Shown here: positions 43,982 through 51,664 of the stretch, in pieces | Layout of the letters: each line of letters begins with the position of its first letter | Numbering within the stretch: the first letter of the stretch is position 1 | Source of the DNA: Actinomycetes bacterium | Lineage (GTDB): Bacteria > Actinomycetota > Acidimicrobiia > Acidimicrobiales > RAAP-2 | DNA: 52,131 nucleotides | NCBI GenBank assembly: GCA_021791845.1 | Contig: JAJYVT010000015.1 | Location: forward strand, 1 to 52,131 | Reading direction: 5' to 3' | Position numbers and translations under genes: made by a program | The notes under the pieces: generated by a model | The model's database searches: none | Told to the model about the DNA's origin: nothing | The model's input: the letters and a program-made list of their open reading frames with translations, nothing else

Positions 43982-46093
43982 TCAATCGCCGAGGTCGGTC
44001 ACCATCGCCTGTACCGTCACTGTGGTAACGGCAAGGGGACCCCCGAGCACGACCAAGTGAGTGATCACCGTCCCGTCCGAATCGATACCCTGCGCACCAG
44101 CCAGCTTCAAGAGCTCCGAAAGGGGAGGCCCGATGGCGTTCGGGTTCTCGGTCAATAGCATCGGCTCCGGGTCGGCACGTGTCCCCACGCCTGCCGCAAC
44201 AACCGCACCGGCGAGCCCGTCAGAATAGACGTCACCTCGGGCCACAACCACGCCACCGGTCGGCGCCCAACCTGCTCCGAGCTCAGAGACATTGGAGGCG
44301 AGTTCGAGCGATGCCAACTCGGTTGCAGTTTGCATATAGGTGGTGCCGGCGACTCGAAGAACGGACAGGCCGAGGCCCTCCAAAGCGGACACCACAGCTG
44401 TGGACACCGCGAGTGGCCCGCCCATGACAATGATCTGCTCGACGCCTAAACTCTCGATCGCTGTCTTGACCGCTTGCGACAACGCCGTCGGAGACGTAAG
44501 GAGAAGCGGTAGGTGCTCCGAGTAGGAGAGCGTGGCCGCCGACTCCGCATCCTGAAATTCCGCACCAGTCGCTACGATCGCGCTGGCGAGTGCGCCCGCT
44601 CGAGTCGGTGGAGCGGACGAAGAGCCGTCCGTCGCATTGTAGAGTCCGGATCCACCGTATGCGGCGGCAAGGTCCAATCCGCCGACGAACGCGGCACCAG
44701 GTTGCAGGGCGACATAGCGCGCGGTTGTGTACGCGGTGCTGCCATACACGCGGTTCACAGAGATCGGCCTTGTTGTGACAGTGTCTCCGCCGCAGGACGT
44801 CGCATGGCGGCTTTCGATCGACTGAGCAACCTTCGCTGAGACAGCCAGCGGCCCTCCAACAATGTAGACCTGGGTGATCCCCTCGTCTCGTAGTGCCTGT
44901 CCGGCCGGTGTCGATAGCGCATCGGGAGGGGTTAACAGGATTCCCGTCTTCAACCATCCCGCCAAGTATGAGGCCGCCAGAGCGTCAGAGGAGCTTTCGT
45001 CGCTCGCCAGCACCACCGGGCGACCACCAGCCCTTCCCGGGCATGTTGTTCTTGTCCAGGGAAACGCATGAAAGAGCGCATCTGCTGCAGTGGCGTCCGC
45101 TGTGCTCCCAGCCAGTCGCGTCGTGACAACGGCGTGGGCAATCGATGATGTTGCGGTGCCTGGAGGCGTCGCAATTGGCGCGCGCAACATCGAAAGGTAA
45201 GTAGCGAAATACGACGTCGCGTTGCTGAACCAAATGGACACGTAGTTCAGGTGGTCGGACTCCATGACCTGCGTGTCTTGGTACGCCGCCTGGGGGGCTA
45301 TTCCGTTCCCATCGGTCGAGTCAACGGTCAACTGCGGCATCCACCGCTCAGCCGTGCCTGCATACTCCTCCTGTAGGAGGGCTACAGCGTGAGCGAACGA
45401 ACTGGGCCCCTTTCTTGCCCAGGTTTGCGTCTGGACGATCGTCAGATTCAATTGGTTACTCAGTTGTCCGTACTGCCACCCGTACTGCAGCAGATCTGAC
45501 TCGAGAAGTGGCCGCCCAGTCGGCGCGGCACCCGCCTCCTTGCCCGAAGCGATGGCGTCGCTCGCAGCGGATTCCATGTTCCGGAGCGTTGTCCCCATCG
45601 TCCAGCGGAACTCCGGCTCATTTGACATGCCAGGTTCGTATCCGTAGATGATCCCACTGATGGAGCTACTCACATCTTTGGCGGCAACTGCTATGTTCTT
45701 CGTACCGGCGGTATATGCGAAAATCTCGTTACCAGGAAACTCGAGTTTCAACGCAGTAGCGGACTGGTTTAACCACTGCGTAGACAACGGGTTCGCGTTA
45801 TTCCCGCTTACAAGGACAAACAAGTCACTGGTTCGTATGTAGCCACTAACATCATGAAGCACAAAGTTCAATTGTGTATTGTCATATATATTGATTGCCA
45901 GGCTGATCCCGCATGTCCTCGAGCTCTCTTGGCAGCTGGTCCCACCAACGTGATACGAGGTGAGCACACCTGAATCGCCAGCCGTCACGCGACCGCTGGT
46001 TGCTGTGGCGATCGCTGGCAGCGCCAGTGCCACAGTAACGGCGGCTCCGGTCGCAAGCGCGAAAGCTGCAACGAGGGACCCCCGAATTGCCAC
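43982..46093 (-). CDS. Secreted protein with three cell-wall-binding (CWB2) repeats
   Basis: The 703-residue protein has a signal peptide (about 1-32). A unique N-terminal half (about 33-320) has a Cys pair in TSCQESSRTCGIS. Three CWB2 modules follow, each ending in the hallmark: YIVGGPLAVS, VMGGPLAVST and VVLGGPLAVT. CWB2 triplets form a pseudo-trimer that holds S-layer or surface proteins on anionic wall polymers. The N-terminal half carries the function, which I do not recognise. It points toward the GT2 gene and is divergent from nothing close; about 640 bp of non-coding DNA precede it. The 5' end is AT-rich (for example TCATATATATTG), unlike the rest of the chromosome. Confidence 0.9.
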   Translation of the reverse strand: MAIRGSLVAAFALATGAAVTVALALPAIATATSGRVTAGDSGVLTSYHVGGTSCQESSRTCGISLAINIYDNTQLNFVLHDVSGYIRTSDLFVLVSGNNANPLSTQWLNQSATALKLEFPGNEIFAYTAGTKNIAVAAKDVSSSISGIIYGYEPGMSNEPEFRWTMGTTLRNMESAASDAIASGKEAGAAPTGRPLLESDLLQYGWQYGQLSNQLNLTIVQTQTWARKGPSSFAHAVALLQEEYAGTAERWMPQLTVDSTDGNGIAPQAAYQDTQVMESDHLNYVSIWFSNATSYFATYLSMLRAPIATPPGTATSSIAHAVVTTRLAGSTADATAADALFHAFPWTRTTCPGRAGGRPVVLASDESSSDALAASYLAGWLKTGILLTPPDALSTPAGQALRDEGITQVYIVGGPLAVSAKVAQSIESRHATSCGGDTVTTRPISVNRVYGSTAYTTARYVALQPGAAFVGGLDLAAAYGGSGLYNATDGSSSAPPTRAGALASAIVATGAEFQDAESAATLSYSEHLPLLLTSPTALSQAVKTAIESLGVEQIIVMGGPLAVSTAVVSALEGLGLSVLRVAGTTYMQTATELASLELASNVSELGAGWAPTGGVVVARGDVYSDGLAGAVVAAGVGTRADPEPMLLTENPNAIGPPLSELLKLAGAQGIDSDGTVITHLVVLGGPLAVTTVTVQAMVTDLGD

Positions 46094-46737
46094 TCCCCAT
46101 TCCCCCTTCCCACTCCCAAAGCCATTCTACACGGACCGTGAACTCGCCTGGCGTCCCCCGTAGAGCCAGCTCGCTCAGGCTCGGGTCCCTCCTCGCGTTG
46201 GTACTCGCGCTCTTCGTGGTCGGCCCCAGCAGCGAGCCGGTGTCCGTTCCGGCTGCCACGAGAAACGCGGAGTCGAGCGTGCCGTTCGCGCCCCGAGGCT
46301 GGGTCAGGATGCCGCCGCGTCGTCTGGCACGGGATCGCCGACGTGAAGCCGACGTCACCGTTCGAAACGCGGTGCCCGTTCCAATCGTCCACGACCTGAT
46401 AACAGAACCGCCGACGTACAGCTCCCTCCGGACCCTGGAGGGCCGGACCGCCGGAACTTAGGAGCGCTGTCCGTCGACACCGTCAGTGTGCGCATGGTCC
46501 GGCGGCTTCGCCGAGAGGAGCCATGCAGCGCTCCAACGGATGCCATCACCTCGACAGTCTCCATGTCACGATCGACCCTTCCGTCCTACTGCCTCCGTGC
46601 CGGACGATCCGCTGGAGCTGGCGGCCCCTCGTCGTCGCTGAGCCTGCGCACCCGTAGCCGCTATTGCGCTATGCCATCAGGGTGAAGCGATCCACTGATC
46701 GGTGGTGGACCCTCCACCTCCAACGATGGTGGTCAGG
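46094..46737. other. Intergenic region upstream of the CWB2 gene
   Basis: About 640 bases without a well-supported gene. A plus-strand frame from GTG 46138 reads RRASSLRLGSLLALVLALFV, which looks like a signal peptide, but continues into Arg/Pro-rich sequence, and no ribosome site precedes it. The promoter of the CWB2 gene must lie at the left end of this region. Nothing repeat-like was seen. Confidence 0.35.
46523..46657 (+). CDS. Possible 44-residue small protein
   Basis: ATG 46523 is preceded by AGAGGAG at ideal distance and opens a 44-codon frame (MQRSNGCHHLDSLHVTIDPS at the start). It has no recognisable domain and mixed codon bias. The ribosome site is the only support, so it may be spurious. 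Confidence 0.2.
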   Translation: MQRSNGCHHLDSLHVTIDPSVLLPPCRTIRWSWRPLVVAEPAHP

Positions 46738-47121
46738 TCATTGGCTGGACGACTCGTCGCTGCTCCGGCTTGCGTGAGCGTAGACGAACGCCCCGAGCTC
46801 TCGGACCAGCTCGACGAGCAACCGCTGGTCCGAGCTGCTCACCGGAGGCGCTTGGTCCGCTGCCGCCGAAAGAAGCTCCGTCTCCTGGTTTGCGATGGCG
46901 AGACGGCGGGAGCCGTAGGCCAGGATGAAGGCGTCCGCAACCACGTAGAAGTCGCTCCAGTCTTCCTGCACGTGTGCCGGGCTGAGGAGCCCCTGCAACA
47001 GTGCCAACGCGTAGCGGTACAGCTGTTCGGCCGTGGGCATCGAGATGTCGCCGCGGGCGTCGAGGTAGCGGAGCAACTCGGGATCTCTCGAGTGCAGGTG
47101 CGCAAGGAGGTGCTCGTTCAT
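46738..47121 (-). CDS. Small cytosolic protein, last gene of the surface operon
   Basis: The 127-residue, mostly helical, acidic protein has no signal peptide. Sequence: HLLAHLHSRDPELLRYLDAR, then SMPTAEQLYRYALALLQGLL, then a Ser-rich C-terminus. I do not recognise a family. It starts 7 bp after the Ig-like protein's stop with GAGGACGGG as ribosome site, so it is co-translated with surface proteins although cytosolic. An adaptor, chaperone or assembly-control role is conceivable but has no direct support. Confidence 0.65.
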   Translation of the reverse strand: MNEHLLAHLHSRDPELLRYLDARGDISMPTAEQLYRYALALLQGLLSPAHVQEDWSDFYVVADAFILAYGSRRLAIANQETELLSAAADQAPPVSSSDQRLLVELVRELGAFVYAHASRSSDESSSQ

Positions 47122-47128
47122 CCCGTCC

Positions 47129-49786
47129 TCAACTCGCTGCCACCGTCACGGTGAAGGTACGCGCACCCAGGGTCAACGTGAGCACCACGGTCGCCTGCCA
47201 TGTCGGTCCCTTCCCGACGAGGGAGAACGCCGAGAGCGCCTGCGATGTCCCTTCGGGGACCGTCGAGTCAGCCGGCGTGAAGGACGCGCCGGGTGACGCG
47301 ACCGTCGCGTACACCCCCTTCACCACGAGCGGTTCCCCCGTCGTGTTGGTGAGCGCGTGGCCGGAGGCGTCCACGAGCTCGACCTTCCACGAGAGGCCGC
47401 CCGTCGCCCCCAGTGTCGAGTCGGTGCAGGTGACCTTCGCCTGTGTGGTGGTGCTGCAGACCAGTACCCCTCCCGAGGCGTCCACGACGGAGAGCCCAGC
47501 CAAGGGTGTGACCACGGTCAGGGTGAACGACTGGGTGGCGGCGGGGGCGACCCCGTTCGATGCCGTGAGAGTGAGGCCGATGCTCCCGCGAGTGCCCAAC
47601 GGTGGGCTGCCGGAAAGCGTGGCGGTGCCGTTCCCGTTTGTCGAGAGGGTCGCCCACGGGGGCAGTGTCGCCACTCCCACCCGGGCTTGCGGGTACCCGG
47701 AAGTCCTGACCGTGACGGTCCCCGTCCCCCCAGCCGTGAATGTCGCCCCGGCACCGCTCGTGAATGACGGCGCGACGTACACGGTGAAGCCGAGCGCGTT
47801 CGTGGAGACGGACGAGGTGTAGTTGCCTGTCGCGTCGTGGAACGACGCGGTGATCCCGGTGTAGACCCCACCCGGGAGAATCCCGGTCGTGCAGGTGCCG
47901 CTTGTCGGATAGCTGAAGGAGCAGAGCGTCAGCTCCGGGTTGGCCGCCCGGAAGGTGACTGTCCCGCTCGCGCCGCGGGGGAGCCCGGTGACCCCGAGCG
48001 TCTGGGAACCCGTCGGTGCCTGGGCCTCGCTGGGCCCGAGGGAAGCGGCACCGAGGCCGTTGTCGTCCTGGACTTGGAAGTCGGTCTGGGCCGGGTTCAC
48101 CGAGAGGTGCACCGTGTTCTGCGCACTTGTGCTGGCGTAGTTGCCTGTCGAGTCCGTGAACTGGGCACCGATCCTGTAGCTCCCGGCATTGAGCGTCGCC
48201 GGCGTTGTGCAACTGGTCCTCGACGGATAGCTGTAGCTGCAGAGCGTGAGGGCGTGGTGGCCCTCCTCGCCGACGGTGGCAAAGGTGACCGTGCCCGTTG
48301 CGCCCTGGGGCAGGCCGGACGCAGCAAGCGACGCCTTCCCGCCATAGGTGGCGGTTGCTTCCGTCGTGCCTGTCACGGTGATGTCGAACGGGCTCGGAGC
48401 GGGGGACACGTCCTCCGTCACCGTTGCAGACGACGAGATGTAGTTGTCGGGTGTCGGTGCGTACGTGGCGGTGACGGCGTATGGTCCGTCCACGGCTTTG
48501 AACGCGCCGTTGTCTGTGCACGTAGCCGACCCTTCGGAGAGCGGCACTGTCGCGCAGAGCACGCTCGCCTGGCCGGCGGCATCCGTCGCCTTGAAGGTGA
48601 CCGCGCCGACGGGCCCGGGTACCCCGAGGCCGGGGAGGTCGGCGCGGATGCTTGCCGTGTAGCGGACCTTCTGGAACGAGACCGAGTGGCCCGCGCCCAC
48701 GAAGAGGCGGTCCGAGCCCGAGAAGCCCGAACGCACCTGGGAGCTCGAGGTCAGGATCGTCGTCGTCTTGTCCGGGTTCACCGTCTGGATCGGTGTGAGG
48801 GCGCCCGTCGACCCCTTGAAGCGCGCGTCGCCGGTGTACGAGGCGGTGGCCCGGTAGGGCGAGTCGACCGCCTGGAGCGGCACGGTCGGGATGCACACTG
48901 CGTGGCCGAGGAAGGCAGGGATCGCCTGGGTTGTGCCCCCCGCACAACTGATGTGGTTCCCGTTGGCGTCACTGAGGTCGAACGTCACCGTGCCCGTCGG
49001 CCTGGCCATGTCGGTCCCGCCGACCGGAGCGGCGACGATGGCGACGGGCTCGCCAGTCACCGAGGGGTCGGGCAACGAGACCACGTCGAGGGTGGTGGCG
49101 CGCTTTGTGACGGTGATCGACAGGGGGACCGAGAGAGCCGACACGTCCGAACCGTCGGTCACCTTGAAGACGAGCCCTGTGGTCTTCCCGGCGGAGGTCG
49201 GTGTGCCGGTGATCGTCCCTGTGGGATGGAGCGTCGCCCACTTCGGCAGGCTTCCAGACGAGAGGGCCCAGGTGAACGCGGTTCCCGGCGGCCCACCGAT
49301 GGCTTGGAGTCTCGTTGTGTAGGGGGTTCCGACGGTGCCGTTCGGAAGAGCGGCCGTGGTCACCTTCACGGTCGTGACGCTCGCCGTGGTGGTGCCCGAG
49401 CGCCAGTGTGTGCCGATAGACGCGTGAACGGTAAACGTGTAGGCCCTGCCGGGCGTGAGGTTGGAGACGCTGCACGAGTCGACGGTTTGCGGATCTGTGC
49501 AGACCACGGCCGTCCCTGTCTCGACGACCACGTAGCGCGCAGAGGCGAGTTGGGTCGTCGGGTTGGTCCAGGAGACCTTCACGGTCGTGTTGCTGCCTGT
49601 CTCCGTGACAGCGGCACTGGTCGGTGCTGAGAGCACCGCAGCGGAGGCCACGGCGTTGTTCCCTGGCGGGTCGGTCACCTTGACCAGGAAGTAGGCGAGT
49701 GCCGCCCCCATGGAACCGACGACGAAGGCGCCCGCGAACAGGAGCACCCAAACGAACGCGCCGCGGGCCCGTCGGTGCTTGGCCAT
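47129..49786 (-). CDS. Large membrane-anchored adhesin-like protein with Ig-like and fibronectin III domains
   Basis: The ATG at 49784-49786 shares a base with the previous stop (TGATG). The 885-residue protein has a basic start, a hydrophobic segment ending in GAALAYFLVKVTDPPG (about 10-40), then a fibronectin-III-like domain with TVKVSWTNPTT and NLTPGRAYTFTVHA. Bacterial Ig-like units follow: cadherin-like TGTITGTPTSAGK and repeated Big_3 types such as GPYAVTATYAPTPDNYISSS and TGNYTSSVSTN. It ends without a wall-sorting signal. Ig stacks extend from the surface and mediate adhesion. The position after two TasA-like genes suggests that it is part of, or a tip for, the same fibre. Confidence 0.85.
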   Translation of the reverse strand: MAKHRRARGAFVWVLLFAGAFVVGSMGAALAYFLVKVTDPPGNNAVASAAVLSAPTSAAVTETGSNTTVKVSWTNPTTQLASARYVVVETGTAVVCTDPQTVDSCSVSNLTPGRAYTFTVHASIGTHWRSGTTTASVTTVKVTTAALPNGTVGTPYTTRLQAIGGPPGTAFTWALSSGSLPKWATLHPTGTITGTPTSAGKTTGLVFKVTDGSDVSALSVPLSITVTKRATTLDVVSLPDPSVTGEPVAIVAAPVGGTDMARPTGTVTFDLSDANGNHISCAGGTTQAIPAFLGHAVCIPTVPLQAVDSPYRATASYTGDARFKGSTGALTPIQTVNPDKTTTILTSSSQVRSGFSGSDRLFVGAGHSVSFQKVRYTASIRADLPGLGVPGPVGAVTFKATDAAGQASVLCATVPLSEGSATCTDNGAFKAVDGPYAVTATYAPTPDNYISSSATVTEDVSPAPSPFDITVTGTTEATATYGGKASLAASGLPQGATGTVTFATVGEEGHHALTLCSYSYPSRTSCTTPATLNAGSYRIGAQFTDSTGNYASTSAQNTVHLSVNPAQTDFQVQDDNGLGAASLGPSEAQAPTGSQTLGVTGLPRGASGTVTFRAANPELTLCSFSYPTSGTCTTGILPGGVYTGITASFHDATGNYTSSVSTNALGFTVYVAPSFTSGAGATFTAGGTGTVTVRTSGYPQARVGVATLPPWATLSTNGNGTATLSGSPPLGTRGSIGLTLTASNGVAPAATQSFTLTVVTPLAGLSVVDASGGVLVCSTTTQAKVTCTDSTLGATGGLSWKVELVDASGHALTNTTGEPLVVKGVYATVASPGASFTPADSTVPEGTSQALSAFSLVGKGPTWQATVVLTLTLGARTFTVTVAAS

Positions 49787-50322
49787 CACTTCTTCACCGT
49801 GATCGTGACCGGCACCGAGAAGTTCGCTCCCTGGCATGCTGTCGCAGCCGAAGGCGACATCTCGACGGCTGTCGGGAGTGTGACGATGTTCGCCCCCGGG
49901 CTGAGCACCTCGTGGAGGTTCGGCCGGGTCACGACGCTGACACCATCATCGGCGGCCGTGCAGGAAGGGTGCCCGGCTGTGGCGGTCACTGTCGGGCTGG
50001 GTCCCGCCTGGACAGAGATCAGCACCACTGTGACGTCGTTTGCGTTGACGATCTTCAACCGCAGCGTGGCCGCCCCGCCCGGTCGGAGCTTGTCTGTGAC
50101 GGTCGCCGTCAGGTGCTCGACCGTGACCGGCTGGATGGACCCGACGCTGGCCGCGCCCGAGCCGCTTCCTGTGACCGAGAAGTAGCCGTACGCGGTGCCG
50201 CCTGCCGCCCCGAGCACCAGGGCGATGCCGCCCGCGATGACCATCGCGTGGCGGTGGAGTCGTCGCGCCACCACCAGCCGACGTCGCGCCACTGGCACGT
50301 GCTCTTCGCCGTCAGTCGTCAT
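49786..50322 (-). CDS. SipW/TasA-like secreted protein, paralogue 3
   Basis: The 178-residue protein has a basic N-terminus and a hydrophobic segment, followed by AGGTAYGYFSVTGSGSGAAS, the Y-F-S-x-T-G-x-G-x-G pattern of SipW-type signal peptides. The beta-rich mature part has KLRPGGAATLRLKIVNAND, one Cys in GHPSC, a second in ATACQGANF, and a final strand VPVTITVKK. The start is taken as ATG 50320-50322; GTG 50328 is an alternative. It overlaps the previous stop. The layout matches paralogues 1 and 2 (PGG-x-x-x-L strand, ACQ near the end). A secreted fibre subunit is the likely role. No SipW peptidase gene is in the window. Confidence 0.7.
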   Translation of the reverse strand: MTTDGEEHVPVARRRLVVARRLHRHAMVIAGGIALVLGAAGGTAYGYFSVTGSGSGAASVGSIQPVTVEHLTATVTDKLRPGGAATLRLKIVNANDVTVVLISVQAGPSPTVTATAGHPSCTAADDGVSVVTRPNLHEVLSPGANIVTLPTAVEMSPSAATACQGANFSVPVTITVKK

Positions 50323-50887
50323 TATCACCGCCTCGTGGCGAGTACGAGAAATGCAAGGTGAGCGTCAGTCCCTGGCAGGCGTCCTGTGTGACCCCCGTTG
50401 TGAGCATCTTGATGCGCGGCCAGCGGGCGGGTGTGATCCCGCTACTCGCGAGCGTGAGACCGACCGAATGTGCCGGGATGGCGAAGACGGCACGGAGCGT
50501 CTGCACCCGGAAATTCCGCGACGCCGGGCAGCTCGACGACGGTGAGGTGACCGTTACGATGATCGATGTGGCGGGCAACGTGATCGGCCCCCCTGTCTTG
50601 TCCGAGAAGGTGAGGTCGATGGGACTTGTCGTTCCGGGGTAGAGGACCTTTGTTGCCGTACCAGAGATGGTGAAGTGGGTCGTCTCGTGGTCGCCGCCGC
50701 CTTCCTGATCCCGCGGACCGTGGTAGCTAACCAGGGCGAGGTTCCCTTCAGTGGCGACGCCCCCTGACGGAGGAATCCCGGGCTTGCTAACGACGAGGGT
50801 GAAGACGCCTATCACCACGAGCGCGATAGAGGCTGCCAGCGTCATCCACCGAACCAGCCTTGCCCTCCGCACCCGTTCGCCCCTCAT
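50312..50887 (-). CDS. SipW/TasA-like secreted protein, paralogue 2
   Basis: The 191-residue protein has a basic start, one hydrophobic segment (about 15-34, MTLAASIALVVIGVFTLVVS), and an extracytoplasmic beta-rich domain. The domain has VLYPGTTSPIDLTFSDKTGG, Cys in SSSCPASRNF, Cys in TQDACQGLTLTLHFSYS and a charged end. The YPG-x(7)-L-x-F strand and the D-A-C-Q near the C-terminus align it with paralogues 1 and 3, although it lacks the YF-T-S-x-G cleavage motif. Its stop overlaps the start of the next gene. Probably a membrane-tethered partner or anchor subunit. Confidence 0.65.
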   Translation of the reverse strand: MRGERVRRARLVRWMTLAASIALVVIGVFTLVVSKPGIPPSGGVATEGNLALVSYHGPRDQEGGGDHETTHFTISGTATKVLYPGTTSPIDLTFSDKTGGPITLPATSIIVTVTSPSSSCPASRNFRVQTLRAVFAIPAHSVGLTLASSGITPARWPRIKMLTTGVTQDACQGLTLTLHFSYSPRGGDNDD

Positions 50888-50979
50888 ATCGCCCTATCAC
50901 CTCGCCGACGGCACCGACCACACTGCATCCACCCGCCCCGTTTGCGCCTTGCAGCGACGGTTCCGGCAGCACGGGTCGG

Positions 50980-51014
50980 GGCCGGACCACGGAGAGAGCC
51001 CCCGTGGTCCGGCC
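50980..51014 (-). terminator. Strong 13-bp stem-loop between two surface-protein genes
   Basis: GGCCGGACCACGG (50980-50992) is perfectly complementary to CCGTGGTCCGGCC (51002-51014), loop 9 bases. It lies about 50 bases after the stop of paralogue 1 and about 90 before the start of paralogue 2, in the direction of transcription. No T-run follows. It may stabilise the upstream message or act as a partial terminator, giving more of the first protein. Confidence 0.6.
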
Positions 51015-51061
51015 ACCGTCCTCATGTCGCTCTGACTGGCAACACAACGCTCATCCGACTG

Positions 51062-51664
51062 TCATGATGTGACGTGGAGGGTCACCTTCGGGTTCACGTT
51101 TTGGCAGGCATCCTCGTCAGCCTGCGTCTGTGTCTTTGTGTAGCTTGCATCTGTGCCTGTGTTCATGGAGATGGTCTCCGTGACGGTGGTGGATGCGCCC
51201 GGCTTGAGGACATTTGTCTTCATTGTCGGCGCACCCAGGTTGAACCACTGCGTCTGGCACCCGAACTGCGTTGGAACGTTGTTCCCGGTACTTTTTGTCG
51301 GACCTACCAACGCCCCGGATGTTGCTGTGTAGACGAATCCTGTCGGGAAGTACGCTTTGGGCCCCACGCTCGATGTTGTCGCGTGTGTGATTTTCCCACT
51401 GGCAGCGAAGAGCCCGACCGACGATGGGGTGTTGTTGGTGACGGTGAACGTGAGCGTCTCCGCAGGCCCACCGGGGTACAGCGTGCCTGTGTGACCAGTC
51501 TCGGCCACTGTCACGTGCGACGAGTGCCCGACATTTGCGCTGCCCGCCCCGGTGCCTGTGGACGTGAAGTACGCGGCGGCGATCCCAGACGCACCTGCCG
51601 CCAGGCCAGCGGCCAGGGCGGTCGCGATGATCGCCTTCTTGCTCTTGAACATGCTCAATTTCAT
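51062..51664 (-). CDS. SipW/TasA-like secreted protein, paralogue 1 (likely major subunit)
   Basis: The 200-residue protein starts at ATG 51662-51664 with GAGGAG upstream at a rather long distance. Residues 1-12 are Lys-rich, and the hydrophobic segment leads to SGIAAAYFTSTGTGAGSANV, the SipW-dependent signal pattern (A-Y-F-x-S-x-G-x-G-x-G). The mature part is Thr/Ser/Gly-rich beta sandwich: TLYPGGPAETLTFTVTNNTP, PTGFVYTATSG, Cys136 (QFGCQTQW), Cys187 (DEDACQN) and final strand KVTLHVTS. TasA/camelysin proteins of this type form biofilm fibres. It is the first gene of the minus-strand surface operon, before a strong stem-loop, which suggests the highest expression. Confidence 0.75.
   Translation of the reverse strand: MKLSMFKSKKAIIATALAAGLAAGASGIAAAYFTSTGTGAGSANVGHSSHVTVAETGHTGTLYPGGPAETLTFTVTNNTPSSVGLFAASGKITHATTSSVGPKAYFPTGFVYTATSGALVGPTKSTGNNVPTQFGCQTQWFNLGAPTMKTNVLKPGASTTVTETISMNTGTDASYTKTQTQADEDACQNVNPKVTLHVTS

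Noticed and set aside
46138..46461. Small secreted protein on the plus strand upstream of the CWB2 gene
   Set aside because: The signal-like stretch is followed by Arg/Pro-rich sequence and there is no ribosome site.
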